Source: Treponema sp. | GTDB taxonomy: Bacteria > Spirochaetota > Spirochaetia > Treponematales > Treponemataceae | Direction: 5' to 3' | Length of the DNA stretch: 40,692 nucleotides | NCBI GenBank assembly: GCA_017395545.1 | Contig: JAFPUF010000062.1 | Coordinates: 1-40,692, forward strand | Shown: piece after piece, positions 23,555 through 31,945 of the stretch | How positions within the stretch are numbered: the stretch's first letter is position 1 | Layout: the number at the start of each line of letters is the position of its first letter | The notes under the pieces: generated by a model | Database searches by the model: none | What the model was told of the DNA's origin: nothing | The model's input: the letters and a program-made list of their open reading frames with translations, nothing else | Program-made: the position numbers and the translations under genes

Positions 23555-25159
23555 TTAATTCACGGTCTTATGAATCACTTCACGGACTTTACCTGTACCC
23601 GAAATCAGTTCTGAGAAATAATCACGAACTTTTTCGTACAGAGGAGACGAAACCACATCGAAGCCGAAAATCTTTTCGTTTGAGAGGAGCTGTTTTAATT
23701 TCGGTTCAAAATCAGTTTTTTCTCCCAGTTTGATTCCTTCCAGAATTTTCGTGACTTCAGGAAGAAGCGGGTCAGGCGAAAGTTCAAAAGGCTTTCCGCT
23801 GTCATCGACAGCCAGAAGATAACGGCACCACAATGCCAGCACCAGAGGAACGATTTTTAAGTCTGAGAGGTTAAGGTTCTGAACTTTGTAAGCCTTCACA
23901 GTCTCACCGAAGCGGATGGAAAGTTTCTGGGAAGTGTCACATGCGATTCTCTGCGGAGTGTCCGGCATAAACGGGTTCGGAAGTCGCTTTGTGATAACTT
24001 CGTCAATAAAGCGTTTCGGCTCAATGATTTTAGGATCGACAACAACAGGAAGTCCCTCTTTATAGCCCAAAACTTCGACCATTCTGCTCAAATCGGCATC
24101 TTTCATCTCGTCGCAGATGAGGTTAAAGCCAAGAAGACAGCCCGAGACAGCGAGTGCCGTATGAAGCGGGTTCAGACATGTGCAGACTTTCATTTTCTCT
24201 ACTTTATTCACGGTGTCACGGTCTGTAAAATAAACTCCGGCTTTTTCGAGCGGCGGGCGGCCGTTCGGGAAATTGTCCTCAATTACGAGATACTGCGGCT
24301 CCTCAGCATTGACGAAAGTCGAGCAGTAAGTCTTTTTGCTCGTAACGATTAAGTCTGTATCCTCAAAGCCGTCTTTTTTGAGAAGTCCTGCAACTTTTTC
24401 GTTCGGGCGGGGCGTAATTTTGTCAATCATAGACCACGGGAACGAAACTTTTTTCTCGTCAGAAAGATAATCGAGGAAAGCCTGGCTGACAAGACCATTT
24501 TTCTGCCAGGCACCGGCAATCTCAAGCACGCTTGTCTTTAATTTTTCGCCGTTATGCGAGCAGTTGTCCATTGAGACCACTGCAAGCGGAAGCTCTCCCG
24601 CATTAAAACGCTCAAGAAGAAGCAGGACCAGTCTTGAAAGGAACATCGTCGCTTTTTCAGGCGGATTTTTAAAATCTTCGGCAAAGCTTCCGATTAATTT
24701 TCCGTCAGGCGCATGAACGGCGTAGCCTTTTTCCGTAATCGTGAACGAAACCATTTTGAGAGACGCATTTTTGAAAGCGTCAGTAAGAATTTTCCAGTCT
24801 TCAGAAAATTCCTGGGAGCATTTTACGGCCTCAACAACAGAACCGATGATTTCTTTTGAAATTGAGCCGTCAGATTTGAGCGTCACTCCAAGAGTAAGGT
24901 TATCGTGAGCCTTAAAAAGTTTGTCGATAATCTCAAAATCATAGCTGTCCGAGCAGACAATTCCAGTGTCCATAAGACTATTGTTAAGAAGATTCTGGCA
25001 CAAGGCAGCCGGAAAAATACGGAAAATATTTCCTGCACCAAAGTGAATCCATTCCGGCCGGGATTTTGTGTTTTCAGAAACTTTCTTTCTGTCAAAAGAA
25101 TACAAACTGTAGCCGTTCCATTTAGAACCGTCTTTTAAATCTTTTTCCGTCAAATGCAT
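23555..25159 (-). CDS. uxuB: Fructuronate reductase / mannitol dehydrogenase family
   Basis: This 534-residue polyol-specific long-chain dehydrogenase most likely reduces fructuronate to D-mannonate with NADH. The Rossmann segment is HFGAGNIFR near residues 39-47. The catalytic segment MKVCTCLNPLHTALA near 323-337 carries the Lys, Asn and His conserved in mannitol dehydrogenases. The family alone does not separate fructuronate reductase from tagaturonate reductase or mannitol dehydrogenase; the adjacent uxuA decides the call. AGGAGG lies just upstream of the ATG. It is the last gene of uxuA-gntR-uxuB, 47 bp after the regulator. The product feeds UxuA. Confidence 0.87.
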   Translation of the reverse strand: MHLTEKDLKDGSKWNGYSLYSFDRKKVSENTKSRPEWIHFGAGNIFRIFPAALCQNLLNNSLMDTGIVCSDSYDFEIIDKLFKAHDNLTLGVTLKSDGSISKEIIGSVVEAVKCSQEFSEDWKILTDAFKNASLKMVSFTITEKGYAVHAPDGKLIGSFAEDFKNPPEKATMFLSRLVLLLLERFNAGELPLAVVSMDNCSHNGEKLKTSVLEIAGAWQKNGLVSQAFLDYLSDEKKVSFPWSMIDKITPRPNEKVAGLLKKDGFEDTDLIVTSKKTYCSTFVNAEEPQYLVIEDNFPNGRPPLEKAGVYFTDRDTVNKVEKMKVCTCLNPLHTALAVSGCLLGFNLICDEMKDADLSRMVEVLGYKEGLPVVVDPKIIEPKRFIDEVITKRLPNPFMPDTPQRIACDTSQKLSIRFGETVKAYKVQNLNLSDLKIVPLVLALWCRYLLAVDDSGKPFELSPDPLLPEVTKILEGIKLGEKTDFEPKLKQLLSNEKIFGFDVVSSPLYEKVRDYFSELISGTGKVREVIHKTVN

Positions 25160-25206
25160 TTTTTTTCCTCCTGAAAAATGTCTTTGTTTACGTTTTTACT
25201 CATTTT

Positions 25207-25878
25207 TTAGCATTCAAAGTACTGAGGGTAATTTTTCTCCAGTTCTTCGATTTCTTCATAAAGCCTTGTCAGGTGCTCTTTCTCAAGCCTTACCGCCTCT
25301 TCGATGTTTCCTCTAAATATCGCACCGACCAGATTTTTGTGCTCTGTTTCGATTTTGTCTGAGATTCCCCGGAGTTCGCAGCTCAAAACACGAATGCGGC
25401 TGTCGTTTCCGGTCCGGCTGACAAGAGTTTCCCAAATCCATTCACACTCTGCTTCCTGATAAATAAGATGGTGCATTTCATCATCATCATTGAAAAAGCC
25501 GATTTTATCGTCATCCATTAGACTTGCATGCTGAGTAATCAGGAGAGTCTGCATTTTTGCGCAAAGGATTTTTTTTCTGCCGTTATCCTCAATCTTCCGC
25601 ATGCACTCTTCAAGCACGCTCAGTTCGAGATTGATTCGCATAAATCTTTCCTGACGGATAATTTCCTTGTTGAGAAGCGAGACTCTCGTTCCTTTCTGCG
25701 GAAAAATATCGACGAGTTTGTCAGAAGCAAGCCTCAAAAGAGCGTCACGCAAAGGCGAGCGGGACACTCCGAGTTTTTTTGAAAATTCTTTTATGTCAAT
25801 TTCTTCTCCAGGCTTTAAATCGAGGTTTACGATTTTTTTTCGGAGAATGTCATAAACAGAGGATTTATTTTCTGTCAT
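25207..25878 (-). CDS. GntR-family (FadR subfamily) regulator of the hexuronate operon
   Basis: This 223-residue regulator has an N-terminal winged helix (about residues 1-75: DILRKKI..LDLKPGEEIDIKEFSKKLGVSRSPLRDALLRL) and a C-terminal helical FCD effector domain (about 80-215), the UxuR/ExuR/FadR layout. The open frame extends upstream to 26019, inside uxuA, but ATG 25878 begins exactly at the normal family start, so the gene overlaps uxuA by 14 bp. It very likely represses its own operon, released by a hexuronate intermediate. An operator-like tandem octamer overlaps the -10 of uxuA. Family and start are well supported; the ligand is inferred. Confidence 0.88.
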   Translation of the reverse strand: MTENKSSVYDILRKKIVNLDLKPGEEIDIKEFSKKLGVSRSPLRDALLRLASDKLVDIFPQKGTRVSLLNKEIIRQERFMRINLELSVLEECMRKIEDNGRKKILCAKMQTLLITQHASLMDDDKIGFFNDDDEMHHLIYQEAECEWIWETLVSRTGNDSRIRVLSCELRGISDKIETEHKNLVGAIFRGNIEEAVRLEKEHLTRLYEEIEELEKNYPQYFEC

Positions 25879-26935
25879 TTTTACAAATCGCCTCGTACAA
25901 CCCCTGAATATACATAGCGCCAAGGGCACGGTCGTAAAGTCCGTAACCTGGCATACATTTTTCTCCCCAGATTGTTCTTCCGTGGTCGGGGCGCGCAGGT
26001 CCAGTAAATCCGATTTCATACAGCGCCTTTACAGCTTCATACATGTCAAAGCTTCCGTCTGAAGAAAGGTGTGCGGCCTCCTCAAAAACGCCCGGCGAAA
26101 AGTGATGGAGGTTGCGGATATGGGCAAAGTGAATGCGTCCCTTGCACGAGCGGATAATGTCCGGAATGTCATTCTTCGGGTTCGTTCCGAGACTTCCCAT
26201 GCAGAGAGTAATTCCGTTGTATTCTTTGTCAACAGCCTTAAGCATTTTCAGGATTGTTTCTTTACTGGTAATGATTCTGGGAAGACCGAAGACAGGCCAT
26301 GCAGGGTCATCCGGATGAATTGCCATTTTAATCCCATATTTTTCACAAACCGGACCAATCGCCTTTAAGAAGTAAACCAGATTGTCAAAAAGTTTTTTTT
26401 CATCGACATCCTTGTACGCTTCAAACAAATCTTTAACTTTTGAAAGACGCTCAGGCTCCCAGCCGGGCATCACAAATCCGTTGGAATTGTCCGTAGTCTT
26501 GTCAAAAAAGGTCTGCGGATCAATTGTGTCAACGACTTTCTGATCATAAGCAAGGACGGTTGAGCCGTCGGGACGCATTTTTGCGAGGTCTGTTCTTGTC
26601 CAGTCAAAGACAGGCATAAAGTTGTAGCAGACCATTCTGATTCCCTCTTCGCCCAGAGCTTCGAGCGATTTTATGTAGTTGACGATATACGCGTCTCTGT
26701 CAGGAGAACCAATCTTAATCGCATCATGAATGTTGACGCTCTCAATTCCGGAAATTTTCAAGCCGGATTTTTCCACAGTTTCTTTAAGATTTTTTACCCG
26801 TTCCCTTGTCCATAGCTCACCGGCTGGAACATCATAAAGCGTCGTAATTACGCCGTGAACGCCAGGAATCTGGCGAATCTGTTCCAGAGTAACAGAATCG
26901 AACCCCGGACCATACCATCTCAAAGTCATTTCCAT
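25865..26935 (-). CDS. uxuA: Mannonate dehydratase
   Basis: This 356-residue TIM-barrel enzyme dehydrates D-mannonate to 2-keto-3-deoxygluconate. Characteristic segments are MTLRWYGPGFDSVTLEQIRQ at residues 3-22, GVHGVITTLYDVP near 25, metal-ligand regions AIHPDDPAWP and FAHIRNLHHF, and RPDHGRTIWG near 313. The length matches the family. An AGGAG site at 26944-26949 precedes the ATG. It is the first gene of the operon, under a good TTGACT-17-TATACT promoter, and overlaps the regulator gene at its 3' end. Together with UxuB it covers the glucuronate branch; the galacturonate genes uxaA and uxaB are not in this window. Confidence 0.95.
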   Translation of the reverse strand: MEMTLRWYGPGFDSVTLEQIRQIPGVHGVITTLYDVPAGELWTRERVKNLKETVEKSGLKISGIESVNIHDAIKIGSPDRDAYIVNYIKSLEALGEEGIRMVCYNFMPVFDWTRTDLAKMRPDGSTVLAYDQKVVDTIDPQTFFDKTTDNSNGFVMPGWEPERLSKVKDLFEAYKDVDEKKLFDNLVYFLKAIGPVCEKYGIKMAIHPDDPAWPVFGLPRIITSKETILKMLKAVDKEYNGITLCMGSLGTNPKNDIPDIIRSCKGRIHFAHIRNLHHFSPGVFEEAAHLSSDGSFDMYEAVKALYEIGFTGPARPDHGRTIWGEKCMPGYGLYDRALGAMYIQGLYEAICKNDRK

Positions 26936-26952
26936 ATTAAAAAGCTCCTCTG

Positions 26953-26987
26953 ATATATTAGTATATTAGTTGATTACACTGAAGTCA
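26953..26987 (-). promoter_or_regulatory. uxuA promoter with tandem octamer operator candidate
   Basis: On the minus strand TTGACT (26982-26987) and TATACT (26959-26964) are spaced by exactly 17 bp. The -10 straddles a tandem octamer TATATTAG x2 (26953-26968, plus strand), a likely site for the operon's GntR regulator. Transcription would start about 17 nt before the ATG. Confidence 0.65.
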
Positions 26988-27033
26988 AGGAAAATTCATT
27001 CTGAGGAGAAAAAACCGGAATCTCACGGGGGCA

Positions 27034-27080
27034 TATCGAAGTATCGAAGTATTGACCTTCATTCGTCTTTTCAATATACT
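27034..27080 (+). promoter_or_regulatory. Strong promoter of the 46-codon microprotein
   Basis: TTGACC (27052-27057), a 17-bp spacer and TATACT (27075-27080) form a near-consensus promoter. A tandem octamer TATCGAAG x2 (27034-27049) sits just upstream of the -35. An AAGGAGAAG ribosome-binding site lies at 27097-27105. Confidence 0.7.
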
Positions 27081-27110
27081 TTTGTTACTTTTTTTCAAGG
27101 AGAAGCCACT

Positions 27111-27251
27111 ATGAGACTCGCAAGACGTTTCCGACCACTGGTCAGCAACAAAACTACAAGAGCAAACAGCAAAAAGAATTCAAAAAGACTTTCCGCTAAC
27201 TACGCTCTTCTCGCAGCACTGGCTGCTACAGATTCTAAATCAAAGAAATAA
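27111..27251 (+). CDS. Small, strongly basic 46-residue protein
   Basis: I do not recognise this microprotein. It begins MRLARRFRPLV, is rich in Arg, Lys, Ser and Asn (KKNSKRLS in the middle), contains an alanine/leucine segment (YALLAALAAT), and ends KSKK. Cysteine and acidic residues are almost absent. ATG 27111 is favoured over the longer frame starting at 26970, because a perfect AAGGAG site is placed for it and a near-consensus promoter starts transcription inside the longer frame. Two terminators follow. The charge suggests nucleic-acid or membrane binding; function unknown. Dense expression signals indicate a real, highly expressed gene. Confidence 0.72.
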   Translation: MRLARRFRPLVSNKTTRANSKKNSKRLSANYALLAALAATDSKSKK

Positions 27252-27267
27252 TGCTGTCTTTGCTTTA

Positions 27268-27321
27268 ACCCCACAGAACCTGTGGGGCATTTTTTTTGCC
27301 CGGTGAAGTTTCCCGGGCTTT
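27268..27321 (+). terminator. Two consecutive terminators after the microprotein gene
   Basis: First, CCCCACAG/CTGTGGGG is followed by CA and eight T (from about 27268). Second, GCCCGG/CCCGGGC is followed by seven T (27298-27321). Both arms are perfect, and the second may also serve the convergent lipoprotein gene. Confidence 0.85.
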
Positions 27322-27328
27322 TTTTGAC

Positions 27329-28540
27329 TTACTGATTGATAAACGATGCCAGAAGGGAGTCAGTTCGCCACCAGACCGCCTCGGCGTTTTCATTCTTAAC
27401 AAACAATCCTGAAATAATGCCTGTGTTGCTCAAAGAAAGCGTGTAATACAGAATTTTCGAGTGGTCAACGGAAAGTGAGCGCTTGACGATTCTCTGGCCG
27501 TCCGGCTGAACCATCTGTACGATAAAGCCTTCCTCGTTAGGCACAATGAAAAAGAGCCAGCCGCTTTCGGTAACACCGAGAAAATCAAAAGGAAGGTTGT
27601 ACACTTCTTTCGTAATATTCTCCGTAACAGAGTATTCATATCCCGGGATTTCAAGAGGCGTGTCATAAAGACCTGTCTCTACGTTGAGCGGACAAAGAAG
27701 AGTCGTATAATACTCTATTCCTGACTGAACCTTCAGGGCCGGGTCGAGCGTTGTCATATAATAATCAACTTTTACATAAAGTTTCCGTGAATTCTGATCA
27801 GGAACAATGTTTTCGATGGAAATGTAAGCGGGCGCATCGTTCATGTCCTCCCGCTGAACTTTTGGAACCGAGTTTTTTGAGACTGGAACCGTAAAGAGCA
27901 GAAATCCGTCATTCCCGAACCAGTACGCCACAAGCCCGTCATTTGTCGTGCAGACAACAACAAGTTCGTTCTCATGGGTAGTATAAATATTTTTAACATA
28001 AGGGAAAGGTGTTCCGCCCGGCCCCTGCTGGCCGAGATAGTCAATGAATTTTCCACTTGAATCAAAACGAAGAACGACAGAAGAAAGGAGAAGTCGCGCT
28101 GAAACATCGCGTTCCTGGCGTTCTGTCGGAAGCGTATCAACCGCATAGATGTATTTTCTGGAATCTACGGCAAGGGCACCAAGAGTATTAAAAGGATAAG
28201 CAATCGCCTTTTTGGTAGAATTTATCGAATTTTTGCCGGCAAAAGCTACATCTTTCAAAACTTCGTCATTGTAATAGAGTGAAAGAAGGTCTCCGTAAGA
28301 GTTGAGTTCAAGGATTTTTTTCGCCTCGCCGTTCGCAATGTAAAAAAAACCGTCGCGCATCGTCATGTAAGTGCGGATATTGCCGGTTTTTGCGAGGTCA
28401 AAAAGATTAAGTTCATCCTCAAAATTACCGTAGTCAAGCTTAAAAAGGCTGGTTTCGTTTACAGAATGAACAGCTCCTGATTTTGAGCATGAAACAAACA
28501 AGCATGATAGCAAAATTAAAAGAAACAGATTTTTTTTCAT
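27329..28540 (-). CDS. Spirochaete lipoprotein, beta-propeller-like
   Basis: This is a 403-residue predicted lipoprotein. The signal peptide ends FVSC (Cys18). The rest is beta-rich with repeats of the style 'A-V-D-S-R-K-Y-I-Y-A-V-D' and 'VLRFDSSGKFIDYLG', which resemble NHL or propeller blades. It looks like a conserved uncharacterised spirochaetal lipoprotein family (I think of LIC_12708-like proteins, without certainty). The open frame extends upstream to 28711 inside ispH, but ATG 28540 fits the signal peptide and has TATAAT ending 6 nt before it. It lies downstream of ispH on the same strand with its own promoter. Function unknown. Confidence 0.7.
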   Translation of the reverse strand: MKKNLFLLILLSCLFVSCSKSGAVHSVNETSLFKLDYGNFEDELNLFDLAKTGNIRTYMTMRDGFFYIANGEAKKILELNSYGDLLSLYYNDEVLKDVAFAGKNSINSTKKAIAYPFNTLGALAVDSRKYIYAVDTLPTERQERDVSARLLLSSVVLRFDSSGKFIDYLGQQGPGGTPFPYVKNIYTTHENELVVVCTTNDGLVAYWFGNDGFLLFTVPVSKNSVPKVQREDMNDAPAYISIENIVPDQNSRKLYVKVDYYMTTLDPALKVQSGIEYYTTLLCPLNVETGLYDTPLEIPGYEYSVTENITKEVYNLPFDFLGVTESGWLFFIVPNEEGFIVQMVQPDGQRIVKRSLSVDHSKILYYTLSLSNTGIISGLFVKNENAEAVWWRTDSLLASFINQ

Positions 28541-28546
28541 ACTCAT

Positions 28547-28576
28547 ATTATAACATTTTTTCGTGAGAATTGTCAT
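28547..28576 (-). promoter_or_regulatory. Leaderless-type promoter of the propeller-like lipoprotein
   Basis: ATGACA (28571-28576, minus strand), an 18-bp spacer and TATAAT (28547-28552) are present, with the hexamer ending 6 nt before ATG 28540. An in-frame ATG also starts at 28546. No Shine-Dalgarno is present. Confidence 0.65.
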
Positions 28577-28598
28577 CGACCGCTCTTTGCTCAGGACA

Positions 28599-29513
28599 TC
28601 AGACAGTACGGGAAATCTGCTCTTCAACTGCTGCAATCGTGTCATCCGGAGTGCTTGCCCCTGCCGTAATTCCGACAGTCTCAAAAAGTGAAAATTCGCG
28701 GCGAATTTCATCAGTTATTTCTTCCGGTTTTTCGATTAAGACCGCTTTTTTACAAAGGTTTTGTGCCGTCATAAAAAGCCTGTTCGTATTGGCGCTTGTT
28801 TTTCCCCCGATAACAATCACGCCGTCCACTTTCGAGCACAGTTCGCGAAGAGCATCCTGTCTTTCATGGGTAGCCGGACAAATAGAGGAAATAATTTCCG
28901 CACAAGGGAAGGAGGATTTCAATTCTGATTTTAAGGATTCAAAGGTCTTTATACTAAATGTTGTCTGGGAAAGAAGCACGATTTTTGAATTCTGAGAGAT
29001 TTTACCTTTTTCTGAGAGAACTGCGATTTCCGCCTTGAGTTCGCCGGCATCTTTTACAAGAATAAAATTCAGTTCTTTATGATTTTCAGAAGCACTTTTT
29101 CGGGCATAACCTTCAATCCCGATTACCTCACCGTGATTTTTGTCTCCAGCAAAAAAAATCACATATCCGTTTCTGGCAAATTCTGCGGCTCTCTTCTGGC
29201 TCTGGGTAACAAGCGGGCAGGTCGCATTCACGACATTCACTCCCCTTTCACGAATTGCAGTTTCAGTCTCAGGGGGAACTCCATGTGCACGAATAATAAC
29301 GGTATCGTCAGTTTGTAAGGATGAGATTTCTTTTTCAGAAAGAATTTTTAAATTCTGACGGGCCAGATTTTCAAGGGCAACAGGATTATGGATTAGCGGG
29401 CCAAGGGTATAGACCTGACCGTTTGTATTTTCAGAAAGAGATTTTTCGGCCGCAAGAACTGCCCTGCGTACACCTGCGCAAAACCCAAGTATTCTGGCTC
29501 TAATTATTTTCAT
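28599..29513 (-). CDS. ispH: 4-Hydroxy-3-methylbut-2-enyl diphosphate reductase
   Basis: This 304-residue iron-sulfur enzyme performs the last step of the MEP pathway, reducing HMBPP to IPP and DMAPP. The three cluster cysteines are present: Cys12 in GFCAGVRRA, Cys99 in NATCPLV and Cys212 in ICPATHERQDAL. The substrate-binding histidines near residue 42 (IHNP) and 127 (NHGEVIG) and the SANTNRL signature near 256 are also intact. The length is typical. No ribosome-binding site is visible; TATACT ends 7 nt before the ATG. It lies between the EAL gene and a lipoprotein gene, all on the minus strand. Confidence 0.96.
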   Translation of the reverse strand: MKIIRARILGFCAGVRRAVLAAEKSLSENTNGQVYTLGPLIHNPVALENLARQNLKILSEKEISSLQTDDTVIIRAHGVPPETETAIRERGVNVVNATCPLVTQSQKRAAEFARNGYVIFFAGDKNHGEVIGIEGYARKSASENHKELNFILVKDAGELKAEIAVLSEKGKISQNSKIVLLSQTTFSIKTFESLKSELKSSFPCAEIISSICPATHERQDALRELCSKVDGVIVIGGKTSANTNRLFMTAQNLCKKAVLIEKPEEITDEIRREFSLFETVGITAGASTPDDTIAAVEEQISRTV

Positions 29514-29520
29514 GGGAGAG

Positions 29521-29526
29521 AGTATA
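29521..29526 (-). promoter_or_regulatory. -10 element directly before ispH
   Basis: TATACT on the minus strand ends 7 nt before ATG 29513 and touches the stop codon of the EAL gene (29527-29529). A leaderless transcript is expected; the -35 is weak. Confidence 0.5.
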
Positions 29527-31794
29527 TCACACTTTAATATGCGATTCTATAAAACTTACAAAATCCTGCTCCATCAGTGGCTGAGAATAGAAATACCCCT
29601 GAACCTGGTCACACTTTATTTTGCGAAGGAAATCCCGCTGAATCTGAGTTTCAACGCCTTCAAAAACAGTCTCTTTATCGAGATGTTTGCTTAAATCTAT
29701 CAGGATTTCGATAAATTTAGCAGATTTTTCCTCAAGATTTCCGTCTTCGCCCATTGACGAGAGCAGGAATTCCCTGTCAAACTTAAGCACATCAACCGGA
29801 ACTTTTGTAATCATATTAAGAGAGGATTCGCCGCTTCCAAAATCATCCATAGCGACTGTAAAACCTTCACTGTGAAGCGCATTCGTAATCTCACACAAAG
29901 TCTCCCGGTCCATAACTGAGCGCTCTATGATTTCGACCTGAACAAGCCGGGGCGGAACAGAATATTTTCTGAAAATACGCATGAATTCCGCCATAAACCT
30001 CTTTGGCTGATTGTGATTCCGGCTCATGTTCACAGAAACCGGCACTACAGGTTTTCCCGCCTTAATCTGCTGATCAAGGAATTTGAAAACTTTGTCATAC
30101 ACATAAAAATCAAGTTTTACGACGAAACCATTTTTTTCAAACAAAGGAATGAATTTATCAGGATAAACCGTTCCCATAAGCGGGCTTTTCCAGCGCACAA
30201 GCGCCTCAGCCCCGACAATTGAATCATTCTCCAGCAGGATTTTCGGCTGATACATCACGAAGAATTCCTGCTTTTCAAGGGCTGACTGCATATTATGTTC
30301 GAGTATCTGCTCCTCATTTACTTTGCCAAGAAGTGTTGCGTTATAGAGTGCATACGGCAGAAGCATGCTTGATTTTATTGTGCTTTTTGCGAACGAAGCC
30401 TGTCCGATTAAATCTTTGACTGTTAAATCCGGACAGTGAGAAGGCTTATAAAAAGTAACGCCGAATTTCGGATAAAACGGAATATCATAATCACGTATCT
30501 GCTCTGAAAGAAAGTACATCTGACCTTTAAAAATATTCATTGCATTACGAAGGTCCCGAACTTTTATGATAGAACAGAAGTGGTCGGCGTACCCGTGACC
30601 TATAATCCCTTTGTATTCGAGCGTTATTTTATTGATTAAAGTTGAATAGTAATAAACCATTTTGTCGGCTGCTTCTTCGCCGTAATTTTGGTTAATGAAT
30701 TTAAATCCGCGGATATCTGATTCTACGAGCATATAGCGGGCTTTAGGATTTCTTCTGAAGATTTTTCTAGCTTCTGCTTCGAATTTTTGTATGGTCCACA
30801 GTTTTGTAAGAGGGTCATAAACCGGCTCAATCAGCTGATTTTTGTAAAAATAGTCAGAAACCAGAGTTTCTGTAAACAAAAGAATTAAAATTGCAAAAAT
30901 TGAGATAACGACAACGACAAAACGTATTAGATTATACTTTCTGGAAATTTCCCGGAGATATTTTTTTGGAAAGCCAACGCTAAGAGACCAGCCGCAGTTT
31001 TTGATTCTGGCATAAAAAAGATCAATCGGTTCACCAAGATGATTTTCGGTCTCTACATAGCCGTTTTCTTCCCTGGCTGTAATATCAGAAGTAAGGTGTT
31101 TATATTTTTCAGATTTTGGAACAAAAACTTTTCCGATAAGTTCAGGAACTACATGGTCAAGAAGTTTTCCGGATCTGTCAAAAATATAGGATGTACTCTG
31201 TTCACCGATTTTTACATTTTTTGAAATTTTAGAAATTTCTTTAATCTTTATTGCAGCGCAAAGAATACCTTTCAGTGTGTGATTCCTGTCAAAATAAGGT
31301 TCTTCGATAAAAAAAACAGGATCTTCCGTAAAATCGGAATAGAACATGTCGCTTACATAATAATCAGAGTCTTTAAAGTGTTCAGGAGAAATATACGCCC
31401 TGCCGTGTAAATCAATGATATTGCCCTGAGGAAAATAGCCCATAAAATTTGAATCGACATAAAAGACAGAACAGAAATCTTGCGAAAGATATTTCATGCT
31501 CCGGGTTATCCAGTCCTGGATTTTTTTCGTGTCACCCTCTTCAAAAAGCTTTTCGTCATAAATCGAAGAAAGGGAGGTGTGGTAATTTTCAAGATAATAC
31601 TGAACTCCGACAGAATAGCCCTGGAGAACCTGAACACAGTTATCAAGATAACGTTTTTCGGCAGAAACAAAGCCTTTTCTGACTACAACTCCGTTAAGAA
31701 CAAAAACAACAGAAATAATTAATAAACTAAGAAGCAGGGAAAAGAGAAGTTTTAATTTATCAGCACTGATTTTTAACTTTGCTTTAAAAAGCAT
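29527..31794 (-). CDS. Membrane Cache sensor - degenerate GGDEF - EAL phosphodiesterase
   Basis: This 755-residue c-di-GMP signalling protein has a transmembrane segment at about residues 13-34, then a periplasmic double-Cache-like sensor (about 40-280), a second membrane helix (about 285-312), and a GGDEF domain in which the signature is replaced by GHGYADHF near 399-406, so cyclase activity is unlikely. The C-terminal EAL domain (about 500-750) keeps the catalytic set: EALVRW with Glu530, EIIERS, DDFGSG, KFD and EGVET. It should therefore be an active phosphodiesterase regulated by an external signal. A TAAAAT ends 6 nt before the ATG with no ribosome-binding site. The domain calls are firm; the ligand is unknown. 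Confidence 0.92.
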   Translation of the reverse strand: MLFKAKLKISADKLKLLFSLLLSLLIISVVFVLNGVVVRKGFVSAEKRYLDNCVQVLQGYSVGVQYYLENYHTSLSSIYDEKLFEEGDTKKIQDWITRSMKYLSQDFCSVFYVDSNFMGYFPQGNIIDLHGRAYISPEHFKDSDYYVSDMFYSDFTEDPVFFIEEPYFDRNHTLKGILCAAIKIKEISKISKNVKIGEQSTSYIFDRSGKLLDHVVPELIGKVFVPKSEKYKHLTSDITAREENGYVETENHLGEPIDLFYARIKNCGWSLSVGFPKKYLREISRKYNLIRFVVVVISIFAILILLFTETLVSDYFYKNQLIEPVYDPLTKLWTIQKFEAEARKIFRRNPKARYMLVESDIRGFKFINQNYGEEAADKMVYYYSTLINKITLEYKGIIGHGYADHFCSIIKVRDLRNAMNIFKGQMYFLSEQIRDYDIPFYPKFGVTFYKPSHCPDLTVKDLIGQASFAKSTIKSSMLLPYALYNATLLGKVNEEQILEHNMQSALEKQEFFVMYQPKILLENDSIVGAEALVRWKSPLMGTVYPDKFIPLFEKNGFVVKLDFYVYDKVFKFLDQQIKAGKPVVPVSVNMSRNHNQPKRFMAEFMRIFRKYSVPPRLVQVEIIERSVMDRETLCEITNALHSEGFTVAMDDFGSGESSLNMITKVPVDVLKFDREFLLSSMGEDGNLEEKSAKFIEILIDLSKHLDKETVFEGVETQIQRDFLRKIKCDQVQGYFYSQPLMEQDFVSFIESHIKV

Positions 31795-31800
31795 AAGTTT

Positions 31801-31806
31801 ATTTTA
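31801..31806 (-). promoter_or_regulatory. -10 element directly before the EAL gene
   Basis: TAAAAT on the minus strand ends 6 nt before ATG 31794. There is no Shine-Dalgarno, and the -35 (TTGTTT-like) is weak. Confidence 0.45.
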
Positions 31807-31861
31807 ACACAATATTAAAGAAAAACAAAATAGAACTTTTTAAGATTTTTCAGATTTAAGC

Positions 31862-31897
31862 AAAAAAAATCCCCGCACCGTAATGGTACAGGGATCG
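31862..31897 (-). terminator. Terminator of the yajC-secD-secF operon
   Basis: On the minus strand ATCCCTGTACC pairs with CGGTGCGGGGAT around a short loop, followed by eight T. It lies about 50 nt after the secF stop. Confidence 0.85.
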
Positions 31898-31945
31898 TGT
31901 AATAAAGTTTAAATAACAAGGTTTACTACCCTGTTACTAATTTTT

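Noticed and set aside
26970..27110. Upstream extension of the 46-residue microprotein (93-codon frame)
   Set aside because: The promoter hexamers lie inside this extension and the ideal ribosome-binding site is placed for ATG 27111.
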